Source: Cyclina sinensis (Eukaryota > Mollusca > Bivalvia > Venerida > Veneridae). From it: 64,000 nucleotides of DNA. A program made the translations under genes and the position numbers. The notes under the pieces were generated by a model. That model did not search any database. It saw nothing but the letters and a program-made list of their open reading frames with translations, and was not told the DNA's origin. The stretch is taken from the NCBI GenBank assembly GCA_012932295.1, contig JAAONU010000016.1, positions 45,973,241 through 46,037,240 of the forward strand, in the 5' to 3' direction. Shown piece after piece: positions 36,231-48,775 of the stretch (positions are counted from its first letter, which is position 1; each line of letters begins with the position of its first letter).

Positions 36231-36944
36231 AACGATTATATTTCTCTTACAATATATAATCACGCTCTGCATGCAATGCCTCACAAATTAGGACACCTAG
36301 CCATTAATATCAGATATTTTATCCACAAATCAGATAACATTGTTATACAGTTTTTCGTAGACAATGTAAAATTGATACATGTTATGAAACACGCGAGCTT
36401 ACACTGTTACAAGAACAGTTTAACACATAAAAAGCTTGATGTGCATTCAGGACTTTCCTTATTTTTACTAGAAACATTAAGCTGTTCATAGACAGTTGAA
36501 GCAAAACAACATTTAATATTCATGCGAGTGATATAGTTCTATTTAACGTCAAAAGAAAAAAATATGACTTACAAATATAAAAAGAAAAATTGTTTATGTA
36601 ACTCTTCACAACTCTAACTTGATTTTATGTTACAAATCAACAGCTTCATAAAATGTTTAAATTTACTGAGTCCGTTTGCACTTTTATTCATATTTATAAC
36701 CACAGCAAACAAATAATGAAACTTAATACTAATAAAATTTCTACGTTGAAACTTAAAAAAATATTGTTTATAAAATGAAAACAAATATTACTTAAAATGA
36801 ATGTAATTGCCGAAGTTAGATTTGAAATTATGTAAAGGACGAAACCACTTTTTGAGTAGAAAAAAGTACAGTTATAGCAAATAGTGTCATTTTAATTAAA
36901 TGCATATTATATAAAAGGGAATATTCAAATACAAAAAATAGGAA

Positions 36945-36992
36945 GGGGAGGGTGGGACGGGGGGGGGGGTGCGGGGAGGCGAGGAAGGGGGG
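36945..36992 (+). repeat. G-rich tract with G-quadruplex potential (copy 1)
   Basis: Four or more G runs separated by one to a few bases (GGGGAGGGTGGGAC, then 11 G, then GCGGGGAGGCGAGG and a final G run). This satisfies the simple G-quadruplex pattern on the plus strand. The G run differs in length between the two duplicate copies. Confidence 0.75.
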
Positions 36993-37877
36993 CTAAGTCT
37001 CTGTAATTACAAAGTATCTAATTGTATAAAGTAAACAAAATAACTTTAGAAACTCGTTAGTAACGTTCACCTGCATTTAATTAAGCGTGAATGCCGGTAT
37101 ATTTCAGTTGTATATAAATTAGTTTTCTGAAAAAGACGAAAAATGTTTAACAACTATATTATCAATTTTAATTTTGGATTTAGCCAAAAACACACTATTT
37201 AATTTTCTTCTGACCAATAGTACACGACAGACTGATCAAATGCAAACAAAATGTGAACAAATTCACCAAAAACACACAACAGAACTTGACAATTACCGTT
37301 CAATTTCTTCAATTATTTGTTTCCCTTAGAGCGACATTCTGCTGAAGAAAAATGAGAGTGCTTTCGGAAATGGACCGTTTGGAACGAGATTATTATTGAT
37401 GTCTATAATGATGCATCAAGTTGACATGGTAACAGATATAAGCAGTTATTGATGGAAGCGAGAGGCGGTTAAAGACCTTCCCTTGTGTATAAATATATAC
37501 TAAATAAGTCTCTCAAAGTAATTTAACTTGTCTCATATATGTTTTTTTAGAAATAAAAATGACAGTGTAAACAAGGCTGAAGAGTATCAGCAAGGGTGTA
37601 ATTAATGGGATGGCTGAGCTGATATCACTGTATGATAAATTAACAAGAATGTTCCATATTCAAATACTAGATGAAGCATACTATTATGAAACAAAGAGTT
37701 TGTTCTCGCTCGACATTTTAAAAACCTTTGCTTTGAACATGTGTGTTAATATTTTGTTATGGCTGAAATTTAAATTTCAAACAATAACACCGCCTGCATG
37801 TGACAACGCTCAGCTGTACTGACTGTATAGAGAACACTGAAATATGTATTTGAACATGTACAAAATTTTATAATATA

Positions 37878-38665
37878 CCTACCGTTTCGACCCAACATTA
37901 CCTAAGTTGAACATATCCTAGATCCCAGCAACACAAACATTCTAAAGAATTGCAATGAAAATCGATAAGGAAATATGGCCTCCAGCCAGGTGACCTCTTT
38001 TTGACCCAATATGACCTAGTTTAGACATGACCTTGATATCATCAACTTAAATTATCTGACAATTTGTATGTTGATCAGGTTGAAAATATGGCCATTAGCA
38101 TGATATCCTACTTTTTTGACCCCGCATGACCTACTTTGAACCATGACTCACAAATCATGACAATTATTGTGAAATATTTTGATGATGATAAGGTAGAAAA
38201 TTATTATTATTTGACCTGATGACCTAGCTTTTGATTCCATGTAACCCTACTTAAAGATCCTGAAGGCAAATGTTCCAATTAATTTTTGTGTTGACTGTTA
38301 ATAAAATATAGCCAGTAGTATGTTAAATAGGTTTTGCTTTGATTTGGCCTAGAGACCGTGTTTCTAATCTTAGATGACACAGTTTCTAGTTTCTAATCCT
38401 ACAAAGCCCAATTTCAAACTTGTCCAAGATATCAACAGGACAGACATTCTGAGCAACTTTCCTTAAAATCTGTTAAAGAAACGGTCCCTTAAGTGTAAAC
38501 AAGGTTTCCCTTTTATGACCTGGTTACCTAGAGTTTGACTCCATATGACAAAGTTTCAAACCTGACCTATAGGTAACCAAGATAGAGATCCTAACCAATC
38601 TTTAGAACGATTGGATGTTGAATGTGACCTATAGAATGTTTATTAGATAAATAACTTGTTAACAA
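37878..38665. repeat. TGACCTAGTTT-type mollusc repeat (copy 1)
   Basis: Diverged units with ATGACCTAGTTTAGACATGA, TGACCTACTTTGAACCATGA, TGACCTAGCTTTTGATTCCA and CCATATGACAAAGTTTCAAA, each followed by ATCNTAACCAAT-like text. Units are about 115-140 bp. The type is widespread in mollusc genomes. Confidence 0.6.
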
Positions 38666-41600
38666 GGGGAATAATTCAAGAAAATGACAGAGTTGTGTTA
38701 CTTGTCCTAATACAGTAGCTTGTCGCTATAAATGAGTTGTTGATACACATATGTTCAGTAATAATAAAGATATTGCAAATTAAAATGATTTTTAAAGAAT
38801 TTTTGATACCCCCATACAAGGTCAAGAACGTATTACGAACAGGATGGCTGAACTAAGCATAGAAGTAGCAGCAACAAAATTGTCTTGTTGTGTGAAACTT
38901 ATTCTTTATTACCATCTAGGGTCATTTTGCTTTCAGTGTTTGAAGTAAGAGTACCGTTATTATCAGTGGGATATTATTTTCAATGAACCACGTCCTGTTT
39001 GGATAATAGATTCAACAATTCTGTATTAGACTGATCTTCTCTATCGTAATTTATTGGACGTGAAAATGCAATTACTTCTCATGCCACTAAATTCAAGTGC
39101 TTGCATAATGCTGTTCATTCAACTGTTTCATAGCTTATTCAGAAGAAAACTTAGTTATCCTGTTTTAGAAAGGCTAGAAATATTGCAAAACAGTCATTTT
39201 TCTTAGTATGAAACCTGTCACAAGCGACGTACAATAGAACGTAGCTTACCACAATACGTGAAATAGATGGGTTTATATGAACAGTTAAACGAAAGTGCTT
39301 ATCCTGAAATGCTAAACTGCATTTTCTGCATTCATCACAAGAATAAAATATAAATAGTGTCTAGTTTTTTTTATATTTAAATAAAAATTTTGTTTACAGT
39401 TTTTGCACTCTAGCATCTTGGCATGTTTTCACAGTTATTCTAATGGGAAAATTTAGCTAAATGTGTGATATTGCTTGATTGAGAACGTGGTGAATTTTGA
39501 TAACCATTCATTGTAAAGATAGGGTAAATATTGTATTAAAATTTCAAAAAATGAGTTTTTGATAATTTTCCTAATTCAGACAGAAGCGACAATAACATAC
39601 AAACTTCTTACACACTAACGTTTATTGCATTTAAACAGTCCGGGGCGGGGGAAGAGTAATTGATCGGAAATCGTTTTCCGACTTTATGTAACAGTGTCAC
39701 AGACTTCCACAAGTCCGTATCAAACGAAACTGCATATAAGTTACATACCCACCCAACTTTATTGCATTACATCATTCCGGAGTGAAGTTGCTCACCGATA
39801 ATCGCTTTTTCTATTTTTGTAACGGTGACTTTGACTTTGATTGCGGAACCCACCCATACTAAATGGCATAGTTATTTTTATGAACATATAGGGATTGAGT
39901 TAGTTACCTTAAAATTAACTTTTTTTATATACGCTCTCTATAGGAATTCGTTGTATCTATAATGATCCGACACTTAATGCAATAATTTTAGTTATGCAGC
40001 CCTTACTTCGTTAGTTATGCATTATTTTATCATTGCGTCCTTTGCAAATGTATGTTACGACTTTTGGCGCCGCCGCGGTTATTGTACGGGGACGTTACGT
40101 CATTCCGTTATTATTATTGTTTTTGTTTCATACCCTAGTGAAGCCTCAAGGCGAAACGTTAGTATTTTCAATTTAAAAAATAACATTTTATTCGTGTTAG
40201 GTGGCATTCTCCTCCATGAATAGTTAGTTACCTTAACGCATTTTAGTACAAACTTACATATTGTATTAGCAAATAAAAGCTTCTTTGTGAATCTTAATTA
40301 ATGCAACTGACAGTTATTCATTAAACAATATGGAGATTTTGTTTACAAAAAAATGTAATGACAGGACTAGTCTTATGAATTGAAAATAACTGATCCTCAA
40401 GTTTTGACACTGCATTCGTGTCATCCCGTATTGTAAAAAATACTGAAACGTTAATTAATGTTTTTAATTCCTGTAACAAAAGCAGTATTTTTTCTATTAA
40501 CCTGTATTGTATTATTTATCTTATAATCAAGAGCAAATTTCAAAATATCCAGTGCGTGTTATCAGCTTACATACTTTTGATTACAAAGTGTTTTACAAGC
40601 ACTGTCCTGTAAAATTTAGTCGGACAGTGTTTGTTGTAGCAGAAATGCCCTTTCAATATTGAGGAAATTTCATCACCATATTTATGAGACAGAAAACTGT
40701 GTACTAAAAAGCAAAATGTAGGAAGAACAACATTGAATAGTTCTTTCCAAATCAAGATTGGGAATCAGATTTTTGACACGTTGTTTTTGAAATTCTGATT
40801 AGGATTAAAATAATCATCTAGCTATGTATTATTTTTCCTCTTTTTTGCACTCGTTGGCATTATAAATCTACATGTGAATACATTATTGTCAAACTGAAAG
40901 AACTGATTCACATATTGCTTGTGGCTAGGTCCACAGTTCTGCTCTTATCATCATATTAAATAAATAGTGTAAATCATTGTTTAACATAAACTTAAGCCGA
41001 CATTTTCAATACAGATAAAAAATCAGCTAAAGTGCTTTCAATGTATCAGAATTTCATTGTTCATCTTCTTTTAAACTTCGACGTTAAAATAGAAAATGAT
41101 TTCCATCTTTACAAAGACAAATATGAATACTTATAAGATCAATGTGGTTTATTGTTTTATGTAATGTCAATACAGTTCGGAAAAATGTTCTTCAGAATTT
41201 CCTAGAACCTAGTTTAAACAACCTAGCCTCTGACATTTCCAAGGCGGTTACCCTGCGGGTTCTCATTTTCGTTGTTTGTGGTCTTTTAAAATTAATAAAT
41301 TATATAAAGATTTATGCTCTATTTTCATGTAATATTTCAACTTTAAGTCGGATGTCATTGATAATATTTCTGTCTTCTACTTTGGCTAATTAACACGTTT
41401 GAATTACTTAATTAGTTCTTTTTTTAATTCTCTGAAATTATAATATTGTTAAAAATTTGGTATTTTATTATTGATGCCAAGCTGAAAGTTTTAGTCTAAC
41501 AGCATGTATTTCGTCAAGAAATACAATGTAGGTAGGAAGAGTGAAAAGAAGATTTACATAACTTCTCTTGATTAAAGGAAATCAATAGTTCAGTGATTTC

Positions 41601-44489
41601 ATTCTTGCTTTTTTACACTGGCCTGTATACTTCAATATCATGAAACAGTTACAACACTTGGTGTTTTTGTTATTTGTATTTTCAAGATTGCGTTTAGATT
41701 GATCACACAACATCGCTAAACTTTTTCGCGATTATAACTCTAAGAAAACAAGTGAAATCATACATCAAAGGTACAATATTTCTGTCTAGTTTTACTGTTT
41801 TATTGTGTGAAAAAAAACTGCAAGCAAGTGGAAAAACTCGTTTCGTAATTTTGTATTTCTTTTTTCTTGGAGCTAATTTCTAAACTAGAATAATGAGAAA
41901 GTTTTCAGAAATGGACTATTTGAAACGTGAATATTACTCATATTTGTAATGATACAAGTTGACTTGGATGTTGGATATTGATATATACTGATGGACATAA
42001 CATGCGGTTTAAGACAATCCCTTATTATATTCCAGTAAACTCACTAAAGTAACTGCTAGCCATAAAATGAATACGAGATTCGTGATGAAGGTGACCATCT
42101 GTGATTGGCTACAGTAATTAATTAGATGTTGTATATTATATATGACTGGAAACACGGTGCTCGTCGTGAAGTCTTAGACCGTTTGTCAGACAGATTCTGT
42201 ATCGTAGCTCTTTTTTAAAAAGTTTTACGTTTAAAACCGCTTTTTGAGATAAAACAGGAAAATACCCAACTATTTGTTTGCTACAATACCATTATTTGAT
42301 AGTTTCACACATGTTTCTAAGTCTGGCTGTAACTGTGAAAACGTAAAAAAGATAAACGAACAAATTTAAAAGAATACTTTTTACGTTTTAGTATAATTAT
42401 GATATATTGTTTTGGCTTTGTTGTCTATCTGACCGTAAATCAGCAGGTCCGCTTGCTTGCCTTCTCCTGGATCATTTTCTTTTATTAAATTTTCATGTGT
42501 TATCGCTTGTCATATTTTCATTTTTTGTAATTTTAGAAAAATAATTTTCGCCATTTCTTAAATAAGTTCGTTCTAGTTACCCCACACATAAAATAAAGTA
42601 AGGTAGCATTGAGAGAGTGAATGATGCAAGACTTCAACCTTTAAACTGCTACATTATTGAAATATCTCTATCATTGAATATTGTTTAGTTGTGTAATTTT
42701 AATGTAAGGCTGATATACCAATTGAAATCATTGAAAAAAACAAAACAAATAAAATACAAGTAATTTCTTTAAGCTTGACAATTTTTGAGACTGCATATAT
42801 AACGAAGAACTGTTTTCTGATATCTTCCGTTATGCTCTGTTTCCAGAATATCCTTCACACATATCTTGACAAAACAATTGAACAAATCATTCATACTCAT
42901 GTGGAGAAATTGGTGTTTCATATATGCAAGAATTTGATAAAGATGATAAAATTTAATTACAGATATGGGTTTCCTTTAGATATACAAACGGTGGCTACCA
43001 CAGGTGTTTTAAACATCTAATAAGCGTGATTTCCTGGCAAATTGTCGAAATTATTCTGATATCACTCCCGCCGAGCAATTCGTACTAAATAATAAGAAAT
43101 GAGGTTAAGTACTCAGTTTCTTTCAACAAATTTTCATCACACTACTTATTGTCAAAACACATTGACTAAAGTTGATAAAATGCTCAACGCTGCAACAGGT
43201 ACACACACTAATAATATTTTGTATTACTCATTTTGTTTCTGATTTTCTTAAAAAAATACTCTAAAATATGAGTCATTGTTCTTATTCAAAATATCATATT
43301 TTCATATGAACATACCTGAATTTGTTCAACTGTTTATTTATTGTTATATGCTTTGCAAATATTTTGGCGGAGTTTGTTCATAAATCAAGAAACTGTGACT
43401 ATAGCATTGATTATTACAAAGTTTTGTTTTTATTTCGTACTGTGTTCAAGTCACGGAAAGTTTAAAGGAAGGGCTGTTAATGTCCTAAGCTTAAACACTG
43501 CTAAAAATAATTTAAAAAAAACGAAATCAGTGTATACCTTTATTTAAAACACTTATGATATTCTAATACTGTTTTCAGAAGTTTGCAATCATAAAATAAA
43601 GAATCGGATATGTAAATGAAGGATACGTTCCGTCTATTAGTCGAGATATATTGCCTTTATTATCGCATTATATTTAGAATTTCATCGTTTTCTATATTTG
43701 TAATCTTGAAAGCTTTAATGATGAATGTTAAATTGAGAAAATAGTAACCGTGAGTTTTGCCGAAATGCACAACACAGAATTCAGAACAATTGCAGCAAAC
43801 TTTTTAACAAACTGGTGACATATTTGACATGTTTGAATGATTAATTAACGAAAAAATAAATAATTCTGTTTTGTACTTATTTTTTGAATCTTTACTCTTT
43901 TTTTGTCAAAATGTCTGACTGATATCCAGAAGAAGACATTCAAAAGTAATTGATAAATGGCAACGTTGGCATTGTATTTGTTAAGCTTAGAACATAATGC
44001 ATTTTGCATGTAATCCTGGAATTTAATGTCATCAAAGCTGAAGAAACGACTTCATTATACGAAGTTTTACTATGCCGTTTTTATTCACAGGGAGTAGAAA
44101 ATATATTCAATATTTTATTTTTGTATTCCATAACAGTATTCTGTTACGCAAACTGCATGTTAAAATTTATTAAAGCCTGCAATTTTTCAGGTTAGAAGTA
44201 GAAACTATGATCATTATACTGTCCAGTATGTTAAAAGATTTTCTTTTAATGAAATGTCTCAAACGAATTGACTCAGATACTTTTAAGTAGACACTATGGA
44301 GCAAAAGTACTAAATTATTGCCCTAATGCACTAGGTTTTGTGCATTTTAAACTCTTATGGGTCGTTTGTTTTATCTGAGTACGACGGACAACTATGCCTA
44401 TATTTCAAAGATTGAAACATGTGTGATATCTAGACCTATAATAAATCAATTTGCCCCCGGTGTGTCTCAATATTGAGTTTACATAATCA

Positions 44490-44640
44490 AGAAGGGCTAA
44501 TATAGTAATAATCATAGGAAAAGATTGAGTTTCCTGCAGCAACGGAAATGATGAAGCTGATTTGATTCAATTTCTGATAGATTTCTATATTTGGTAATAT
44601 AAAATAAAGACGGTTGGTTCCATACGTCTGTAATAATTTG
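44490..44640. repeat. Old dispersed repeat inside the duplicated unit (c)
   Basis: Blocks: AGGGCTAATATAGTAATAAT, GAGTTTCCTGCAGCAACGGA, ATGATGAAGCTGA, CAATTTCTGATAGATTTCTA, AAAGACGGTTGGTTCCATA. It is the best preserved member in the window of the family at 16.3, 24.6, 35.0 and 36.1 kb. Repeated at about 54625-54775. Confidence 0.55.
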
Positions 44641-47050
44641 TAATAATTTGAAACATGAATCAACTTTGTTTGCCAAAATGTATAACAGCGAAAGTTTGTA
44701 TGTTTTATTTGGCTTGTTCATATCTACTATCTAGAAATAAAGCGTTGATGTTAAAGTCTATTAAACATATTCTGAACGTAATTATTTGTTGTTTTCAAAT
44801 ATAAAAATTTATATCTTTTTAAGTATTACTATTTTTTTGTTGTTTGTTTGTTGTTGTTTTTTTTTCAGCGATATTTTTTTAGAGATAGGAAATGCTGAAT
44901 TATTTTTAAGTTTTTTATTTAAATGTTTTCTTTTATAACTATGCATTATAACGATGTTTAAAGCATAAAACCTCATTTGAAAGTGTGACGTAGTCAATAC
45001 GACGCTAGAATATATAATAGAATATCTAGAAAAGTTTGAAAGCCGGAATTTTCCTATAGACTACATTACAGTCTTGTTCTAAGATTTACCATTTTTCTTG
45101 GGGCTAATTTACCAATAAATATATTCAGACGATTGGATGGAAATGACGGAGCTTTACAAATTCAATTTCTAAACTATTCTGTCTAAAGTTCTATAAAAGA
45201 CCTACATTCGGTTCCAAGTTTCTGTGGCATGAAGTAAAATATTATTAAGTGTGTTTACCCTGAGGATGTAATAACCTTATTTTCAAGAATGCATATTTAA
45301 AATACACGATCTCTCCTTACAGAATTGTTCTGTCCGATTTGATATATTGCTGTCCTGCAACGGGTACAAACGCAAACGATACAATTTCTTTTCAGTTTTG
45401 CTTTTCTTAACGAATTTCATAATAATGTACATATGTTATTGTTTGTGATCGAAATATCGGATTTCCACAGGTACTATTTTTGTTTTTAAGTGCCTATATA
45501 AGGCAATATTTCCTTTAATATAGTTCAACCAGTTTGCGAATTTTTGGCGGAGTTGTTTTATGAATTATGAATATATATCAAAATTGTATCATCGAGGCAT
45601 GAAGGATAAGCATAAAGGAATGATTCATGAGCGGGATAATCTTGTTCCCTACTCAATAACTGCATTTTTATTTAGCTCATACAACATGTACACACGTGGT
45701 TTCACAGTTCCTCAGAAAATACAGCATGATTGACTGCCGAGCAGAAAAAATTACTTCTGCAATAAAAATGTTTGCTAACTAGGATGCCAGCATTCAAGGA
45801 AAATGTATAAGGCTTTGTTAAGTGACCGCTCTTACATTGTTTTTGATAAGTTTCATTTAATTTAATCAGTTGAATATTTAAATTTATTGTGAAAGTAAAC
45901 TCACATAAATGATAAATGCTGAGGTCAATGCACCTCTTTTGGGATACAGTTTCTTACCGTGTCTTTTTGATTCTTAGAGACGTTTGCGTATGTAGAATAC
46001 CGTTTTAATTTAGAATATTGTTACACGATAACCAGAAGGTTGCATGAAATGTCCACTGCGTCAAATGAACAGTCCCAGGCAAAATGGGCGTTTAATATTT
46101 GACTTAAATTCTGCTGAATAAATGTATCTAAAATGTTATTCACATACGTAATTTATACCTTTTGGCGGTCAGTTGTAAAATGTGTTTTTTATTCTTGATC
46201 TACTTCACATAACATACGGAGAATATTGAGTTTCCTGTAGGAACGAAAATGATGAAGCTGTTTCAATGCACATTCTGATTTTTTATAATGAAAAAATATA
46301 AAGACGGTTGGTTGCATTGGTCCGTTTTAATTTGAAACGATTATATTTCTCTTACAATATATAATCACGCTCTGCATGCAATGCCTCACAAATTAGGACA
46401 CCTAGCCATTAATATCAGATATTTTATCCACAAATCAGATAACATTGTTATACAGTTTTTCGTAGACAATGTAAAATTGATACATGTTATGAAACACGCG
46501 AGCTTACACTGTTACAAGAACAGTTTAACACATAAAAAGCTTGATGTGCATTCAGGACTTTCCTTATTTTTACTAGAAACATTAAGCTGTTCATAGACAG
46601 TTGAAGCAAAACAACATTTAATATTCATGCGAGTGATATAGTTCTATTTAACGTCAAAAGAAAAAAATATGACTTACAAATATAAAAAGAAAAATTGTTT
46701 ATGTAACTCTTCACAACTCTAACTTGATTTTATGTTACAAATCAACAGCTTCATAAAATGTTTAAATTTACTGAGTCCGTTTGCACTTTTATTCATATTT
46801 ATAACCACAGCAAACAAATAATGAAACTTAATACTAATAAAATTTCTACGTTGAAACTTAAAAAAAATATTGTTTATAAAATGAAAACAAATATTACTTA
46901 AAATGAATGTAATTGCCGAAGTTAGATTTGAAATTATGTAAAGGACGAAACCACTTTTTGAGTAGAAAAAAGTACAGTTATAGCAAATAGTGTCATTTTA
47001 ATTAAATGCATATTATATAAAAGGGAATATTCAAATACAAAAAATAGGAA

Positions 47051-47102
47051 GGGGAGGGTGGGACGGGGGGGGGGGGGGGTGCGGGGAGGCGAGGAAGGGG
47101 GG
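47051..47102 (+). repeat. G-rich tract with G-quadruplex potential (copy 2)
   Basis: Same tract as 36945-36992, with the central G run 15 long instead of 11. Confidence 0.75.
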
Positions 47103-47987
47103 CTAAGTCTCTGTAATTACAAAGTATCTAATTGTATAAAGTAAACAAAATAACTTTAGAAACTCGTTAGTAACGTTCACCTGCATTTAATTAAGCGTGA
47201 ATGCCGGTATATTTCAGTTGTATATAAATTAGTTTTCTGAAAAAGACGAAAAATGTTTAACAACTATATTATCAATTTTAATTTTGGATTTAGCCAAAAA
47301 CACACTATTTAATTTTCTTCTGACCAATAGTACACGACAGACTGATCAAATGCAAACAAAATGTGAACAAATTCACCAAAAACACACAACAGAACTTGAC
47401 AATTACCGTTCAATTTCTTCAATTATTTGTTTCCCTTAGAGCGACATTCTGCTGAAGAAAAATGAGAGTGCTTTCGGAAATGGACCGTTTGGAACGAGAT
47501 TATTATTGATGTCTATAATGATGCATCAAGTTGACATGGTAACAGATATAAGCAGTTATTGATGGAAGCGAGAGGCGGTTAAAGACCTTCCCTTGTGTAT
47601 AAATATATACTAAATAAGTCTCTCAAAGTAATTTAACTTGTCTCATATATGTTTTTTTAGAAATAAAAATGACAGTGTAAACAAGGCTGAAGAGTATCAG
47701 CAAGGGTGTAATTAATGGGATGGCTGAGCTGATATCACTGTATGATAAATTAACAAGAATGTTCCATATTCAAATACTAGATGAAGCATACTATTATGAA
47801 ACAAAGAGTTTGTTCTCGCTCGACATTTTAAAAACCTTTGCTTTGAACATGTGTGTTAATATTTTGTTATGGCTGAAATTTAAATTTCAAACAATAACAC
47901 CGCCTGCATGTGACAACGCTCAGCTGTACTGACTGTATAGAGAACACTGAAATATGTATTTGAACATGTACAAAATTTTATAATATA

Positions 47988-48775
47988 CCTACCGTTTCGA
48001 CCCAACATTACCTAAGTTGAACATATCCTAGATCCCAGCAACACAAACATTCTAAAGAATTGCAATGAAAATCGATAAGGAAATATGGCCTCCAGCCAGG
48101 TGACCTCTTTTTGACCCAATATGACCTAGTTTAGACATGACCTTGATATCATCAACTTAAATTATCTGACAATTTGTATGTTGATCAGGTTGAAAATATG
48201 GCCATTAGCATGATATCCTACTTTTTTGACCCCGCATGACCTACTTTGAACCATGACTCACAAATCATGACAATTATTGTGAAATATTTTGATGATGATA
48301 AGGTAGAAAATTATTATTATTTGACCTGATGACCTAGCTTTTGATTCCATGTAACCCTACTTAAAGATCCTGAAGGCAAATGTTCCAATTAATTTTTGTG
48401 TTGACTGTTAATAAAATATAGCCAGTAGTATGTTAAATAGGTTTTGCTTTGATTTGGCCTAGAGACCGTGTTTCTAATCTTAGATGACACAGTTTCTAGT
48501 TTCTAATCCTACAAAGCCCAATTTCAAACTTGTCCAAGATATCAACAGGACAGACATTCTGAGCAACTTTCCTTAAAATCTGTTAAAGAAACGGTCCCTT
48601 AAGTGTAAACAAGGTTTCCCTTTTATGACCTGGTTACCTAGAGTTTGACTCCATATGACAAAGTTTCAAACCTGACCTATAGGTAACCAAGATAGAGATC
48701 CTAACCAATCTTTAGAACGATTGGATGTTGAATGTGACCTATAGAATGTTTATTAGATAAATAACTTGTTAACAA
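47988..48775. repeat. TGACCTAGTTT-type mollusc repeat (copy 2)
   Basis: Duplicate of 37878-38665, shifted by 10,110 bp; no difference seen. Confidence 0.6.

Larger units (their letters stand above)
34702..44806 (+). repeat. 10.1-kb head-to-tail segmental duplication, copy 1
   Basis: This 10,105-bp segment is repeated directly at 44807-54941. Wherever I compared the two, no base substitution was found. Differences are a run of 7 versus 8 A (36755 / 46859), a run of 11 versus 15 G (36959 / 47065) and a 25-bp stretch absent here at 40392/40393. It contains no supported gene. It holds T-rich DNA at 34731-34760, a G-rich tract (36945-36992), a TGACC-type repeat (37878-38665), and older diverged repeats such as 34995-35112, 36115-36230, 44490-44640 and the pair 37350-37530 / 41888-42055. 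The rest is AT-rich DNA without recognised content. At the junction the copies abut with only about one base of shared sequence. Confidence 0.95.
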
